DNA of 64,000 nt from Citrifermentans bremense R1 (GTDB lineage Bacteria > Desulfobacterota > Desulfuromonadia > Geobacterales > Geobacteraceae): NCBI RefSeq assembly GCF_000426865.1, contig NZ_AUGE01000005.1:124001-188000 (forward strand), given 5' to 3'. Below are positions 16,695 through 24,638 of the stretch, piece by piece. The translations under genes were made by a program, and so were the position numbers. The notes under the pieces were generated by a model. That model was given only the letters and a program-made list of their open reading frames with translations, was not told the origin of the DNA and ran no database searches. Position 1 is the stretch's first letter; each line of letters begins with the position of its first letter.

Positions 16695-17027
16695 TCATTC
16701 CAGCTCCAGCTCCTTGACCCGCAACTCCTCTCCGGCTACGACGCTCAGGCCAAAGGCGCCGCAACCGGGACAGGGCTGGTACAGGGTGGAGATGGGGAAC
16801 TCGCCCTGGCAGGCGGGGCAGCTGCCGACGCCCGGGACCAGTTCCAGTTTCAGGCGCGCTCCCTCCAGGAGGGTTCCCTTGCTGCACGCCTCGAAGCAGA
16901 ATTCCACGCTCTCGGGGACCACCCCCGAAAGCTCTCCGATCAGGAGCACCACCTCGGTCACCTTGCGCCCCGCGGCGTGCCCCTCGCAAATATCCACCAC
17001 GCTTTGTGTTATCGACATCTCGTGCAT
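16695..17027 (-). CDS. hypA: nickel-binding hydrogenase maturation protein HypA
   Basis: HypA works with HypB to insert nickel. The 110-residue protein begins MHEMSITQ, with the nickel-binding His2, and holds a zinc site of two CxxC pairs (SCPAC and QPCPGCGAF). The start is fixed at 17027 by that N-terminus and a preceding AAGGAGG. It lies outside the hybO operon, followed by its own terminator, and sits 65 bases after the sensorless kinase gene, with which it may share a transcript. HypA therefore may be expressed apart from the other hyp genes. Confidence 0.95.
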   Translation of the reverse strand: MHEMSITQSVVDICEGHAAGRKVTEVVLLIGELSGVVPESVEFCFEACSKGTLLEGARLKLELVPGVGSCPACQGEFPISTLYQPCPGCGAFGLSVVAGEELRVKELELE

Positions 17028-17092
17028 CTTCCGCCTCCTTGCAGCTCGAAGGCGGATGATAGCAGATAACCGGCCGCCGCAAAAGCTCTCAT

Positions 17093-18016
17093 TCACGCGG
17101 TGATGCAGGACTGCAGGGTGAAGTAGAAGATCGCTCCTTTGTCCACCTCGCCTTCGGCCCAGATCCTTCCGCCGTGGCGGTTGATGATGCGCTGCACCGT
17201 GGTGAGGCCGATGCCGTTGCCGGGGAACTCGCTGCTCGGATGCAGGCGCTGGAAGGCATGGAACATCTTGTCGGCGTTTGCCATGTCGAAGCCGATCCCG
17301 TTGTCCTTGACGAAGCAGGTCTTGTCCGCTGCCACCTCGCGGGTGCCGAATTCGATACAGGCCACCTCCCGCATCTGGGTAAATTTCCAGGCGTTTCTCA
17401 AGAGGTTCTTTATGGCGATTTCCAGGAGGCTCGCGTCGCCGAAGGTACGGATACGCGGCTGGATGATGAAGTCAGCTTTGCGGTCCGGGGCGCTCTGCTT
17501 CAGGTCGTTGGCAGTCTCGCTCACGATCTCGGAGAGGTCGACCACCTCCCGCTTCAGGTTCAGGTAGGAGAGCTGGGAGAGCTGCAAGAGCGCCTCGATC
17601 AGGTCGTTCATATGCTGCGAGGACTTGAAGATCCGCTCCAGGTAATCCATCCCTTCCAGGTCGAGCCTTCCGGCATACTGCTCCTGCAGGGCTCGGGTGA
17701 AGCCGCAGATCCTTCTCAGCGGCGCGCAGAGATCGTGGGCTACCGAGTAGTTGAATGCCTCCAGGTCGCGGTTGATCGATTCCAGCCGCTCGGTCTGTTC
17801 GGTCAAAAGGCGCTCGACCTGCTGGGTCAGGAGGCTGATCTCCTCGTTGTTGGGCCTTTCCAGCAGCATGTTCCTGATGGTTTCCAACGAGCTGTGCACC
17901 GCGGACTTCAGGTCCACCGCGTAGGAGGCGTTCAGCATGCTTGATGCCACTTCCTTGTCTATGTTCAAATACCTGCCCTCCCCGTTCGTCTTCCTTTGCC
18001 TGAACATGCCGGTCAT
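17093..18016 (-). CDS. soluble histidine kinase without sensor domain
   Basis: A 307-residue kinase. A coiled segment (about 55-95) leads into a HisKA domain with the phospho-accepting His in FNYSVAHDLCAPLRR, then a HATPase domain with NLLRNAWKFT (N box), DNGIGFD (G1) and GNGIGLTTV (G2). This catalytic type resembles the phytochrome-like kinases, but no PAS, GAF, membrane or other input domain is present in the first 90 residues. Input may come through a partner protein. It is followed closely by hypA and preceded by a 360-bp gap from the NtrC-type gene, so it is a candidate part of hydrogenase control. Confidence 0.88.
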   Translation of the reverse strand: MTGMFRQRKTNGEGRYLNIDKEVASSMLNASYAVDLKSAVHSSLETIRNMLLERPNNEEISLLTQQVERLLTEQTERLESINRDLEAFNYSVAHDLCAPLRRICGFTRALQEQYAGRLDLEGMDYLERIFKSSQHMNDLIEALLQLSQLSYLNLKREVVDLSEIVSETANDLKQSAPDRKADFIIQPRIRTFGDASLLEIAIKNLLRNAWKFTQMREVACIEFGTREVAADKTCFVKDNGIGFDMANADKMFHAFQRLHPSSEFPGNGIGLTTVQRIINRHGGRIWAEGEVDKGAIFYFTLQSCITA

Positions 18017-18376
18017 TGGGCACCCCCTTTTATGACCTTGCTCGCCCCGTACTTCTCCTCCTTCCAGGAGCTTACTTCAAGAGGAACGTCTCCCCCTGCT
18101 ACCTCCCGCATGGGGCGTGATCGCCCGGGGTCCCCCGGAGCCGGGCCGCCACTACACCCGCTCACTGCCTGCATTTACTACAGCAGTAAACATGCCCACC
18201 CTTGCCAGGTTCGTTTTTCACAATGATTCAGGAAACTTGTTCCACAACAGGGGAGCTGGATGGCGCCGCGGGGACCGCAACAAATCTGTCTTTTTCCGGC
18301 TTGGGGGCGCGGACCGTTGCGGGGGGCGGGTTTAGGTCGAACAACATTTGTGGCAGTTGCAACGTTTGTTGCCGGT
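18017..18376. other. intergenic region, 360 bp
   Basis: No gene recognised. It should hold the promoter of the sensorless kinase. I looked for a -24/-12 sigma-54 site on the minus strand and found none with correct spacing. The region includes a TTTACT-AGTAAA inverted repeat at 18174-18190 and, at its right end, a GCAAC-GTTGC dyad around 18360-18373. Confidence 0.6.
18174..18190. promoter_or_regulatory. inverted repeat, candidate operator
   Basis: TTTACT and AGTAAA are perfect 6-bp arms around a five-base spacer, about 160 bases upstream of the kinase gene that starts at 18016. The regulator is unknown. Confidence 0.25.
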
Positions 18377-19753
18377 TCAGGGGAAACCCGCCTTTCTCCT
18401 GAGCCGGTTGTTGAGGGCCTGCCGGGAAATGCCCAGCAGCGAGGCGGCTTCTCCCTGATTGCCGTTGGACATGCGGAGCGCCTCGCTGATCAGAAGCGTC
18501 TGGGCCTCCCTCATGCTGGGAAAGCCGTGGAAGGTGACGGTGACGCTTTCTTGTTCCGCGACCAGACGGGAATCCCCGGAGGCCGATTCGATCCTCCTTC
18601 TGAAGCTGGAGAGCGGCATGCCCCCTTTCTCGTGCAGAGCCACGGCGTCATAGACCAGTGCCTGCAGTTCGCGCACGTTGCCGGGAAAGTGGTAGTGCTC
18701 CAGCAAGCGCAGCAGCTCAGGCGGATACGACGGCTTGGCCTTACCCATCCGGCGCGCCGCCTGGCTTACGAAGTGGTCCAGAAGAAGCGGAATGTCCCCC
18801 CTGCGCTCCCGAAGCGGAGGGACATGGATCTGGTGGCAGCAAAGCCGGTAATACAGGTCTTCGCGCAGCCGACCCTGTTCCAGCAGCATTTTGAGGTCGC
18901 GGTTGGTGGCGACAACGATACCGGCGTCGCTTAAGGCAGGCGTGTCGGAGCCCAGCGGCAGGTACTCGTGCTCCTGGATCAGCCTTAGGAGCTTGATCTG
19001 GGAAATCTCCCGCAATTCGCCGATCTCGTCCAAAAAGAGCGTTCCGCCGGAGGCCCTTCTGATCAGGCCGTCCCGGTTCTGCTGGGCCCCGGTAAAAGCA
19101 CCCTTGCGATGCCCGAAAAGGGTGTCCGAGAAGACGGCATCATCCAGCCCCGCGACGTTCACCGTGACGAACTCCCCCTGGCTCCCGCCGTAGCGGTGTA
19201 CCGCCTCCGCGAAGAGCTCCTTGCCGACCCCGGTTTCGCCGGTTACCAGCACCGGCTGCCCTGAACGCGACACGGCTTTCGTCCGTCGCAAAAGGGCCAA
19301 CATCTGCCGGTCCTCGGTGACGATCTCGTGAGACGCCGTATCCCTCTCCCAGTGGTGCGCCGGCCCGCGTGCAAGCCCAAGCGCCCGGTCGATTGCCGCC
19401 AGAAAAACCAGGTTGTCGATGGGCTTGATGAGATAGTCGCAGGCGCCTGACCGCATGCAGGATACGGCCTGTCCCACCTCGGCGATCCTGGTGCTTATCA
19501 ATACCGGCAGCTGCGGAAACTCCTCCACCACCTTTTCCAGGAGCTCCTTGCCGCTGACCGTGGAAAGCGACAGATCCAGAATCACGGCCGCCGCCTCGTT
19601 GCGCCTCAAAAACGGGAGCAATTGAGCCGCGTCATCAAAAGCCATCACCGGCCCGATGCCGCGCCCCTTCAGGAGCATGGCGTACAGCATGAGCATCCCT
19701 TCGTCGTCGTCGACGAGCACGACTGGGAGCGGCGTTGTGCGACCACTTTTCAT
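18377..19753 (-). CDS. NtrC-family sigma-54-dependent response regulator
   Basis: A 458-residue activator. Residues about 10-125 are a receiver (LVDDDEG, phospho-acceptor in VILDLSL, Lys in LIKPIDN); 140-370 an AAA+ sigma-54-interacting domain with Walker A GETGVGKE, the sigma-54-contacting loop GAFTGA and Walker B GTLFLDEIG; the last 45 residues a Fis-type helix-turn-helix (NQGEAASLLGISRQALNNRL). All motifs needed to open a sigma-54 promoter are intact. It starts 18 bases after the MEDS-kinase stop, so kinase and regulator form one operon, 2 kb from the sigma-54 hydrogenase promoter, its most likely nearby target. Confidence 0.95.
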   Translation of the reverse strand: MKSGRTTPLPVVLVDDDEGMLMLYAMLLKGRGIGPVMAFDDAAQLLPFLRRNEAAAVILDLSLSTVSGKELLEKVVEEFPQLPVLISTRIAEVGQAVSCMRSGACDYLIKPIDNLVFLAAIDRALGLARGPAHHWERDTASHEIVTEDRQMLALLRRTKAVSRSGQPVLVTGETGVGKELFAEAVHRYGGSQGEFVTVNVAGLDDAVFSDTLFGHRKGAFTGAQQNRDGLIRRASGGTLFLDEIGELREISQIKLLRLIQEHEYLPLGSDTPALSDAGIVVATNRDLKMLLEQGRLREDLYYRLCCHQIHVPPLRERRGDIPLLLDHFVSQAARRMGKAKPSYPPELLRLLEHYHFPGNVRELQALVYDAVALHEKGGMPLSSFRRRIESASGDSRLVAEQESVTVTFHGFPSMREAQTLLISEALRMSNGNQGEAASLLGISRQALNNRLRRKAGFP

Positions 19754-19771
19754 GATAGTGCCTCTTCTCCG

Positions 19772-21616
19772 CTAAAACTGGAAGTACAGGGTACCTCCCC
19801 TGCCCGTTTGATCGGCGCACCAGAAACGTCCGCGGTGCAGGTTGATGATCCTTTGTACCGTGGCAAGTCCGATGCCGCTGGAGATGCGCTCCTGCCCCTC
19901 TGCTTTGCCGACTATTCCCTTGCCCGGCTGCTCGCCGGGCCTGGGGCCGTTGTCGGAAACGTAGAAGCTCCGCTCCCCCTTCACCTGCGCGGTACCGAAC
20001 TTGATCACCGGGTGCTTTACGCCCACAGTGCAGTTGAAGGCATTCTCCAGCAGTTGTTCCATGGCCAAACGGAGCATCTCCCGGTCGCCGGTTACAGTGA
20101 CCCCGTCCTCGATCCTGAAGGTGACCGGGCGGGCCACCGTATCCGATAGCTTCTCGGCTATCTCCGAGGCCATGGCGCTCAAGTCCACCTCTTCAGGCTG
20201 CAGGCCTGCAGCCGCCAGCGCGGTCAGCCGCTGCAGAGCGGCGATGGGGCCGGCCAGCTCCAGCGCCGCGACGCCTACCTTTTGCAGCAGCTCCCGGCAG
20301 GGTGTCGAGAGGTCGCTGCCGTAGAGCTTTTGCATTTCGCGGCAGTCCTCGCCGATCCGGGCCAGCCGTCCGCTAAGGTCATGGGAGACGGCCTTGCCGA
20401 ACGCCTCCAGCTCGGCGTTTCTCGCCTCCAACTCGTCGTGCAGCCCCTTGAGGGCGTTCTCCGCATGGAGTTTGGCGGACACGTCCAGTCCCACGATCCA
20501 GTTGCTCCACCCCCTGATCGGGACATAGCGGGAGATATTGGACCAGGCGACGGTCTTCACCGAGCCGTCTCTGCAGCGCAGGCTCCACTCCCTCCCCCGG
20601 TAGTCCCCCCCATCCCGCGGGTGCGCCGAGACCACCTCTTCGCGCTGCTCCCCTTCCACGTGGAGCAGCTCCAGCATTGGCTTGCCGATAACCTCTTCCA
20701 CCCTGAAGCCCGTGACCCGTTCGAACTCGTGATTGCAGGCGGCAAGCCTGTCGCCGCTGTCGAACGCCATCAGCATGGCCGGTATATGCTGCAGGATGGT
20801 CTGCAGTTTCCTCTTATGTTCCAAAAGAGCCTCGTCCTTCTCCTGCATCTCCTTCTCGTTGGCCCTAAGCGAGTCCTCCTCCTGCCAATTCTCATAAATC
20901 TTACGGGCCAGCGCGCCATAGGCCTGTTCCAGTTCCTGCTTGAGACGGTCGCTCTCGGCCAAAAGCGTCGTCATTCTCTGCGCGGTGGCCATAAAAACGT
21001 CCAGTTCGCAGCGCGCCCCCCTGATGCGACGATCCGAGGCCGCCGGGAAATAGAAAGGGTTGCTGCAGGTTCTACCGCCGACGATCACCTGCGGGTGCAG
21101 CTTCGCCAGCTCCAGGATGGTTTCATCCGGGAAAAGCTCCCGGTTGTACAGGCAAAGGAGCGTCACGTCGTTTTGTGAAGCGAATGCGGTCAACTCCCTC
21201 TCAATACGCTGCAGCAGTTCCTGGCGCTTAGGCTCTAAGGCGGCCCATCCCATGTCACAGATGACCCTGGTGCCGCTAAAGCCGTCATCAATGGCGGCAG
21301 CGCAGAGCTTGTGCAAGAGTTTCAGCACCCGTTCCTGCTTGAACACGCCATCCTTGTGCCAGAAATCCTCAAGCGGGAACAGTATCAGAGCGCCTGAGTC
21401 CTCCTGTTGTGAGGAGACTGCATTCTGCAGCAAACGCTCCAGCCGGTCCTCCGACCCATACAGATAGATGCAGCGCTCCCCGATGGCCACCCCCTTCTGA
21501 ATGAAGGGAAACACCGGATGGTAGATCTCCCCCTCTCCATGGTAGATGAGGCAGATGTGGTCGTGACAGTTGACTGTCCCTATGTCCGCGAATTCCAGTT
21601 CTTTCGTATCTTCCAT
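19772..21616 (-). CDS. MEDS-PAS histidine kinase
   Basis: A 614-residue soluble kinase. Residues about 10-185 match the MEDS (DcmR-like) sensory domain, a RecA/KaiC-related fold found in methanogens and methylotrophs (HICLIYHGEGE, RCIYLYGSED, VICDMGWAAL). Then come a coiled segment (210-270), a PAS domain (275-395), a HisKA-like segment with His in GKAVSHDLSGRLARIG, and a HATPase domain whose G1 box is degenerate (DNGPRPGE) while G2 (SSGIGLATVQ) is normal. Activity may be reduced or altered. GAGGAGAGGG precedes the ATG. It heads an operon with the NtrC-type regulator; the signal it senses is unknown. Confidence 0.88.
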   Translation of the reverse strand: MEDTKELEFADIGTVNCHDHICLIYHGEGEIYHPVFPFIQKGVAIGERCIYLYGSEDRLERLLQNAVSSQQEDSGALILFPLEDFWHKDGVFKQERVLKLLHKLCAAAIDDGFSGTRVICDMGWAALEPKRQELLQRIERELTAFASQNDVTLLCLYNRELFPDETILELAKLHPQVIVGGRTCSNPFYFPAASDRRIRGARCELDVFMATAQRMTTLLAESDRLKQELEQAYGALARKIYENWQEEDSLRANEKEMQEKDEALLEHKRKLQTILQHIPAMLMAFDSGDRLAACNHEFERVTGFRVEEVIGKPMLELLHVEGEQREEVVSAHPRDGGDYRGREWSLRCRDGSVKTVAWSNISRYVPIRGWSNWIVGLDVSAKLHAENALKGLHDELEARNAELEAFGKAVSHDLSGRLARIGEDCREMQKLYGSDLSTPCRELLQKVGVAALELAGPIAALQRLTALAAAGLQPEEVDLSAMASEIAEKLSDTVARPVTFRIEDGVTVTGDREMLRLAMEQLLENAFNCTVGVKHPVIKFGTAQVKGERSFYVSDNGPRPGEQPGKGIVGKAEGQERISSGIGLATVQRIINLHRGRFWCADQTGRGGTLYFQF

Positions 21617-21662
21617 CAGACCCTCTCCTCAGTAATGGGACTGGGTTAAAAAATCCTAAGAC

Positions 21663-21690
21663 AATATACTGGAATAAATTTCCATTGCAA
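21663..21690 (-). promoter_or_regulatory. sigma-70 promoter of the MEDS-kinase operon
   Basis: On the minus strand TTGCAA and TATATT are 16 bases apart, about 50 bases upstream of the ATG. The region is AT-rich compared with its surroundings. Confidence 0.5.
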
Positions 21691-21844
21691 TTCAAGTGCG
21701 GGGTGAATTTGAAGTCGGCAACAGAGCGCTGGAAGAGGAAAAAAGGCTTTCCATCGGGGAATTATTGACGCAGATCAAGGCACGGACACCGCGGAAAAGG
21801 TACCTTTCCCGCCAGGCCAAGAGGCTATCGAAAAGGAGGATAAG

Positions 21845-22147
21845 ATGTGTGACTGCGGATCTGGTAGTTCAAGGGGGGGAGGTCCCTACGCGACGGGGAG
21901 GGAACTGGTGGAGTTCGTGCTGGCGGCCCATGGGGGACAGGTGGCTGTCTCGCCGCTGCCCGGCGGCGCTTTGCAGGTGAGCTGCCAGGAATGCGGCAAG
22001 GGATTCGAGCTGAAGACCTTCGTCCAGGGATGCCCCGCCTGCGGCGGGGTGCACGCCGTTTCGCCCCCCAGGGCAAGCGACCCCTGCGCGGTGCAGTACG
22101 CCGGAGCCGCCTTCGGGGCGCTCGCCAGGGAAGCCGGGCGGAAATAG
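21845..22147 (+). CDS. small cysteine-rich (zinc-ribbon-like) protein
   Basis: A 100-residue protein preceded by a strong AAGGAGG site. It opens with MCDCGSG and has a central ribbon-like pair, CQECGKGFELK and CPACGG, about 15 residues apart, which should bind zinc. The segment between the two (RELVEFVLAAHGGQVAVSPL) looks like a small globular domain. I do not recognise the family. It is transcribed away from the MEDS-kinase gene and convergently with the SpeE-like gene. Codon use fits its neighbours. Confidence 0.75.
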   Translation: MCDCGSGSSRGGGPYATGRELVEFVLAAHGGQVAVSPLPGGALQVSCQECGKGFELKTFVQGCPACGGVHAVSPPRASDPCAVQYAGAAFGALAREAGRK

Positions 22148-22178
22148 AACCGGCTGTCCGTCATCCCGGTGCCGGCAT

Positions 22179-22203
22179 AAAAAAGCCCGCCGAGGAGGCG
22201 GGC
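22179..22203 (-). terminator. rho-independent terminator after the SpeE-like gene
   Basis: GCCCGCC and GGCGGGC form a perfect stem around a five-base loop; on the minus strand it ends in six T. Confidence 0.88.
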
Positions 22204-22237
22204 CCGGAGATGCTTGGCCGAGAAGCGCTGGTTGAGA

Positions 22238-22942
22238 TCAGCGCTTCCCCTGCCGTCCAGGTTCCGACCGCTGCTGCACCCGCGCGAGGTAGACCACGTG
22301 GCGCAGCCCGCCGCGGCCGGGACGGTCGCAGGTGACTGAAAAGCCTGCGGCGCGCAGCCGCTTGTCGAATCCCTGGTCGTAGTTTTCGCCCCACACGGCG
22401 AAGACCCCACCCGGCTTCAGCGCGGCACGGGTCATCTCGATGGCGATGGCGCCGTAGAGAGGATCCTCGATCTTGTGCGTCTTCGCGTGCGGCCCGGTGT
22501 ACAGGTCGAGCACGATGGCGTCGAAGCGCGACCTAGCCATGGCGTTTTTCCTGATGGCGTCGGCCACGTCGGTTATCTCCACGGTCACCCGCGGGTCGCT
22601 GGCAGCCTGGTTCGTCACCGCAGAGAGCGGTCCCCGGCACCACTCAAGCACCACCGGGTTCAGCTCCGCCACCACGACCGTGGCCTTGGGCGGGAGGTTG
22701 TCCAGGACCGCCCTCAGGGTGATCCCCATCCCCAGCCCCCCAACCAGCACCCGCGGCGTCTCCTGCTGTTTCAGGTGGCCGCAGGCGAGTTCCCCCAGCG
22801 CCACTTCGGAGCGATGCAGCGAGCTGTTCATCAGCACCAGCCCGTTCACGGTGATCAGGAAATCGCTCTCGCCGCGCTGTCTCAGTTCCAGCACGCCGTC
22901 GGCGGTCTTTACGCTTTGCAATACTTGCCAGGGCTGGGCCAT
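22238..22942 (-). CDS. spermidine-synthase-like methyltransferase-fold protein
   Basis: A 234-residue protein of the SpeE/Rossmann-fold superfamily. The nucleotide-binding loop GGLGMGITLRA lies at about residue 68, then VVVAELNPVV, and DAIVLDLYTGP at about 145, which aligns with the polyamine-synthase active region. It is shorter than true spermidine synthases (about 280 residues) and lacks an obvious decarboxylated-SAM gate, so the reaction is uncertain; many such proteins are annotated only as SpeE-like. It begins 15 bases after rsgA and shares its transcript and terminator. Confidence 0.8.
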   Translation of the reverse strand: MAQPWQVLQSVKTADGVLELRQRGESDFLITVNGLVLMNSSLHRSEVALGELACGHLKQQETPRVLVGGLGMGITLRAVLDNLPPKATVVVAELNPVVLEWCRGPLSAVTNQAASDPRVTVEITDVADAIRKNAMARSRFDAIVLDLYTGPHAKTHKIEDPLYGAIAIEMTRAALKPGGVFAVWGENYDQGFDKRLRAAGFSVTCDRPGRGGLRHVVYLARVQQRSEPGRQGKR

Positions 22943-22957
22943 GGTCGGTAACTCTCC

Positions 22958-23881
22958 TTATTTCTTCCAGTGGCGCCGCTGTGCAGCCTCTTCTATCGCC
23001 TCAACCTCGGTGAGGAGGGCGAGATAAGTCTGGTAACGGTCGTTGTTGATCTCGCCGGAGCCGACCCGGTCCCTCACGGCACAGCCGGGCTCCTGACGGT
23101 GCCGGCAGTTGTGGAAGCGGCAGGCGTTTTGCTCCAGCGCCTCGAAACCGGGGAAATGGGCCACGAGTTCGGTGGTGGAGATGTCCACCAGCCCGAAATC
23201 CCTGAAGCCCGGGGTGTCCACCAGCTCGCCTCCGCCGGGCAGGGCATGCAGCGAGGAAACCGTCGTCGTGTGCCTGCCGGTCCAGTTCTGGTCGTCGCTC
23301 AGCTCCCCGACTTTCAGGTTGATGTCGGGACAAAGCGCGTTCAAAAGGGAGCTCTTGCCGACGCCGGTGGTGCCGACGAAGGCGCCGCGGTGCCCCTCGT
23401 GCAGGAAGTCGCGCAAGGGATCGAGCCCCTCGCCGGTGACCGCACTCAGGGTGAAGAAGCGCAGGATGCCGGCGTAGATGCCTGAGAGCTCGGCGCTTTG
23501 GGCGCGGGCCTCGGGGAGATCGCACTTGTTGAAGACGATAAAGGGGAGGAGCTGCGCGGCACGCGCCGCGACTATGGCCCGGTCGAGGAAGCCGGCCGGC
23601 GTCCCCGGCGCGACGACGATCCCCAAAACGTCGAGGTTGGCGGCCACCATGTGGACCCCGCCGCGGGCGTCGCTGCGGCGCAGCTCGGTCCTTCTGGGGA
23701 GCCGCTCCAGCACCTCCCCCACGACGCGGACCTGGTCCCCCACCACGTGCCCGGAGTTTCTCTTTACCCGGACCAGGCGGCGTTCCTCGTTTTGGAACAG
23801 CACCTCGACCGCCACGCCGAAATGGGAGACGATCACCCCGCTTGCTCCCTGCGCGCTTGTCTGCTGCGACTTTTTAACCAT
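22958..23881 (-). CDS. rsgA: ribosome small-subunit-dependent GTPase A
   Basis: RsgA helps late maturation of the 30S subunit. The circular order of GTPase motifs identifies it: FNKCDL (G4) comes first, then GTTGVGKSSLLN (G1) and DTPGF (G3). An N-terminal OB fold (about 20-80) and a C-terminal zinc site (CRFHNCRH...PGC) complete the family architecture. At 307 residues it is a normal length. It is the first gene of a pair with the SpeE-like gene. Confidence 0.95.
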   Translation of the reverse strand: MVKKSQQTSAQGASGVIVSHFGVAVEVLFQNEERRLVRVKRNSGHVVGDQVRVVGEVLERLPRRTELRRSDARGGVHMVAANLDVLGIVVAPGTPAGFLDRAIVAARAAQLLPFIVFNKCDLPEARAQSAELSGIYAGILRFFTLSAVTGEGLDPLRDFLHEGHRGAFVGTTGVGKSSLLNALCPDINLKVGELSDDQNWTGRHTTTVSSLHALPGGGELVDTPGFRDFGLVDISTTELVAHFPGFEALEQNACRFHNCRHRQEPGCAVRDRVGSGEINNDRYQTYLALLTEVEAIEEAAQRRHWKK

Positions 23882-24191
23882 ATGCCGTCCGCTCTCCCGT
23901 CCTTAGTCGCCCCCGCTTCCGGGCGGCCAGGGATGGAGAGTACGGCAGGAGCGGAAAGTTGTCAACAAAACCCTATTTACGGCGATAAGAGAGGAGTATA
24001 GGGACAACTGGAGAGTTGACATGAAGAAGCTTTTGTCTGATAGTTTGCCTTATGCGGCCCCCGCGTTTATTTCATCTGTTGCCAGAATCAGAGCAGCTCG
24101 CTTTTAAGAGCATCGGGGCGGATGAGGGAAGAACCTGATAGAGAAGAGTTGCAGGCAAAGGGCGCCGGCGGGCACCCGAAGGATGGCAGCC
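23882..24191. other. intergenic region of about 310 bp with a possible very short ORF
   Basis: No established gene. A 28-codon frame (24021-24107, starting MKKLLSDSLPYAAPAF) has GGAG upstream but lies on top of a good promoter-like sequence (TTGACA at 24016), so the two readings compete. It could be a leader peptide, a small protein or chance. Confidence 0.4.
24016..24044 (+). promoter_or_regulatory. candidate sigma-70 promoter
   Basis: Perfect TTGACA, 17-base spacer, then GATAGT. It points toward the gene at 24192, leaving a leader of about 140 bases. Confidence 0.5.
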
Positions 24192-24629
24192 ATGAGCAAA
24201 GAGACAGTGGACGAAGCAATCGACATGTATCTCGCGGAACGGATGCAACATGGGAAACAGTTGGCTATCTCGCACTTCCTTGCCTGCCTTTACCTGAAGC
24301 AGCAAAGAGACGAGATCGTAGAGTCGATGCGCCGGGTGCGCGGCATGACCCGCTACTACATCGACCTCACCAAGGTGATGCTGAACCCGTTCAAGGGTCC
24401 CGAAATCGCCTGGCTCGCCTCCATGCTGAACATCGCCATCTACGGCGCGGTGCTGATCTCGGTCGAGGAGCAGAGGATGCTAGGCATAGCGTTATTGTCC
24501 GGAACGCTCGCCAACGGCTTCTACCTGATACGCAGCGTGGCCAGAAAATGGTGCGACCTGCACGTCAGGCTGGCGATCTACGACGAGATCGTGCAGATCA
24601 CCGACAGCGAGTTGAAGGCGCTCGCCTAA
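24192..24629 (+). CDS. small conserved-looking protein with two membrane helices
   Basis: A 145-residue protein of unknown function. The N-terminal 60 residues are charged and helical; two hydrophobic stretches follow (about 76-93, MLNIAIYGAVLISV, and 98-113, MLGIALLSGTLANGFYLI), then a charged tail. This suggests a small inner-membrane protein. The ATG at 24192 is chosen over one nine bases earlier because AAGGA is better spaced; both are possible. It is convergent with the HAD gene, nine bases away. Confidence 0.65.
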   Translation: MSKETVDEAIDMYLAERMQHGKQLAISHFLACLYLKQQRDEIVESMRRVRGMTRYYIDLTKVMLNPFKGPEIAWLASMLNIAIYGAVLISVEEQRMLGIALLSGTLANGFYLIRSVARKWCDLHVRLAIYDEIVQITDSELKALA

Positions 24630-24638
24630 AGCCTTGCC

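Noticed and set aside
18350-18376. possible sigma-54 site downstream of the NtrC-type gene
   Set aside because: Spacing between GG and GC is eleven bases on the minus strand and no good match on the plus strand.
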